The notes under the pieces were generated by a model. It ran no database searches, had not been told where the DNA came from, and worked only from the letters and a program-made list of their open reading frames with translations. A DNA stretch of 26,249 nucleotides from JAGTVG01 sp965365275. GTDB taxonomy: Bacteria > Bacteroidota > Bacteroidia > Cytophagales > Cyclobacteriaceae. Numbering within the stretch: position 1 is the first letter of the stretch; every line of letters starts with the position of its first letter. Position numbers and translations under genes: made by a program. The stretch lies in NCBI GenBank assembly GCA_965365275.1, contig CBDUBA010000059.1, positions 1-26,249 on the forward strand, given 5' to 3'. Of the stretch, positions 26,049 to 26,249 are shown in pieces.

Positions 26049-26249
26049 GTTAGGATGAAATATATTGTTTGAATTTCTGTTAGTTTATCTATGCAGTTTA
26101 AAGGGCCTATCCGCAGGTGATTTAAAGTTTTATCAACGGATACAACTTCACAATATAAGAAAAAATTCACAATTGATAAATAATTGACATTTTGCTGTGT
26201 CATAATCCATTAGGGCGTATGTTATGTAGTGCAATGGAACTTACCTTTT
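26049..26249 (-). promoter_or_regulatory. Upstream region of the beta-propeller gene
   Basis: This 201-base AT-rich end of the window has no supported gene. TGACA (26185-26189) and TGTCA (26198-26202) form an inverted repeat with an 8-base spacer that could be an operator. No convincing promoter boxes were found. Confidence 0.3.

Overview
The window looks like chromosomal DNA from a heterotrophic member of the Bacteroidota. The evidence is the AT-rich intergenic DNA, the many lipoproteins and Tat-exported proteins, the general lack of strong Shine-Dalgarno sites, a TAnnTTTG-type -7 element, and gene families common in that phylum (DUF1800/DUF1501 pair, SUMF1-like proteins with a beta-sandwich front domain, DUF5060 glycoside hydrolase). 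I see no rRNA, tRNA, CRISPR array, insertion sequence or prophage gene. There are no SusC/SusD genes, so this is not a canonical polysaccharide utilisation locus, although carbohydrate handling is the main theme.

Layout from left to right: (1) 1-2419, minus strand: a left-truncated SUMF1-like gene behind a Tat-exported Gfo/Idh/MocA oxidoreductase. (2) 2622-7741, plus strand: a tight three-gene operon of two secreted clan GH-A-like proteins and an oligopeptidase B that carries a lipoprotein signal, closed by a strong terminator. (3) 7941-10532: a DUF1800-DUF1501 pair. (4) 10752-12545: a beta-lactamase-fold serine hydrolase. (5) 12882-16054: an operon of ROK sugar kinase, GmhA-like SIS isomerase and an SglT-type sodium/sugar symporter. 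(6) A GH18 lipoprotein (minus) and a DUF5060 glycoside hydrolase (plus), divergent around a 370-base control region. (7) A coiled-coil lipoprotein of unknown function (minus). (8) A DoxX membrane domain joined through an internal twin-arginine segment to a degenerate aldo/keto-reductase-like domain. (9) On the minus strand, a Tat-exported beta-propeller protein followed by a membrane adenylate cyclase with TolB-like and TPR domains.

Working model (inference): secreted hydrolases (two GH-A-like proteins, GH18, DUF5060-GH) release sugars outside the inner membrane, SglT imports a hexose with sodium, the ROK kinase phosphorylates it and the SIS protein isomerises the product. The palindrome AAGCGCTT, typical of LacI-family operator cores, lies upstream of both the kinase operon and the GH18 gene and may link their control. 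Tat-exported redox and propeller proteins suggest further periplasmic oxidation or binding of sugars.

The least ordinary items are the DoxX/twin-arginine/AKR-like fusion with its lost catalytic residues, the changed active-site residues in the first GH-A-like protein, the ROK kinase and the SIS protein, and the adenylate cyclase whose large C-terminal part should lie in the periplasm. All family calls were made by reading the sequence by eye.
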